From the NCBI RefSeq assembly GCF_040954835.1, contig NC_090718.1:15887532-15951531 (forward strand): 64,000 bases of DNA, written 5' to 3'. Below are positions 63,899 to 64,000 of this stretch, in pieces (position 1 is the stretch's first letter; each line of letters opens with the position of its first letter). The stretch comes from Lepisosteus oculatus. Its lineage: Eukaryota > Chordata > Actinopteri > Semionotiformes > Lepisosteidae. Both the position numbers and the translations under genes were made by a program. A model generated the notes under the pieces. The model was not told where the DNA came from and did not search any database. It saw only the letters and a program-made list of their open reading frames with translations.

Positions 63899-64000
63899 AA
63901 TAATAATAATAATAATAATAATAATTGCTTACACTTATATAGCGCTTTTCTGGACACTCCACTCAAAGCACTTTACAGGTAATGGGGACTCCCCTCCACC
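63899..64000 (-). mobile_element. 5S-derived SINE tail, cut by window end
   Basis: (AAT)n at 63899 followed by TTACACTTATATAGCGCTTT and CACTTTACAGGTAATGGGGA, identical in plan to 46160-46260. The 5S head would lie beyond the window. Confidence 0.85.

Larger units (their letters stand above)
47017..64000 (+). repeat. Large tandem duplication, copy 2 (runs off the window)
   Basis: Repeats 30142-47016 in the same order and orientation. It still matches copy 1 at the window end (5S SINE), so the second junction is not visible. Copy-specific features are the solo LTR, the 49652-50805 segment, and a shorter 60-bp array. Confidence 0.93.

Overview
The window is vertebrate nuclear DNA, almost certainly from a ray-finned fish. 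Two intron-rich host genes lie head to tail on the plus strand in the first 22.3 kb: DDX6 (DEAD-box helicase; its N-terminal exons lie upstream of the window) and TREH (trehalase, complete with 15 exons). From general knowledge, DDX6 and TREH are also neighbours in the same orientation on human 11q23.3, so this is conserved synteny. The tRNA-derived and 5S-rRNA-derived SINEs fit a fish. A non-teleost such as gar or bowfin is my guess, but the sequence does not prove it.

Layout: 1-1180 is an upstream DDX6 intron. 1181-6316 holds ten DDX6 coding exons (395 codons plus stop). About 6317-10170 is a long DDX6 3' UTR with G-rich tracts and polyadenylation signals. 10171-11664 is the intergenic region and probable TREH promoter. 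11665-22316 is TREH. Its introns hold a 5S-derived SINE, tRNA-type SINE pieces, a consensus-like CTCF site, and a GT-rich minisatellite that runs into the acceptor of exon 10. 22317 to about 25.1 kb is AT-rich with no gene seen.

From about 25.1 kb to the end I find no confident host gene. This part is a young, nested repeat array. A partial older copy lies at about 25.1-30.1 kb. Two nearly identical tandem copies follow, 30142-47016 and 47017-64000 (the second runs off the window). The copies differ by a 330-bp solo LTR present only in copy 2, an extra 1.15 kb in copy 2, and different unit numbers in three tandem repeats. Inside the unit, promoter-like blocks recur (CCAAT boxes, CRE, a ZNF143-like site, E-box), as do AATAAA signals next to an RFX-like inverted repeat, consensus-like splice sites and short ATG-bearing stretches. 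LINE reverse transcriptase fragments and SINEs are mixed in. The most interesting possibility is that this is an amplified family of non-coding or unrecognised transcription units; the plainer alternatives are a repeat-rich segmental duplication or an assembly that kept two haplotypes.

The two genes do not share a pathway: DDX6 acts in cytoplasmic mRNA repression and decay, TREH in digestion of trehalose at the brush border.
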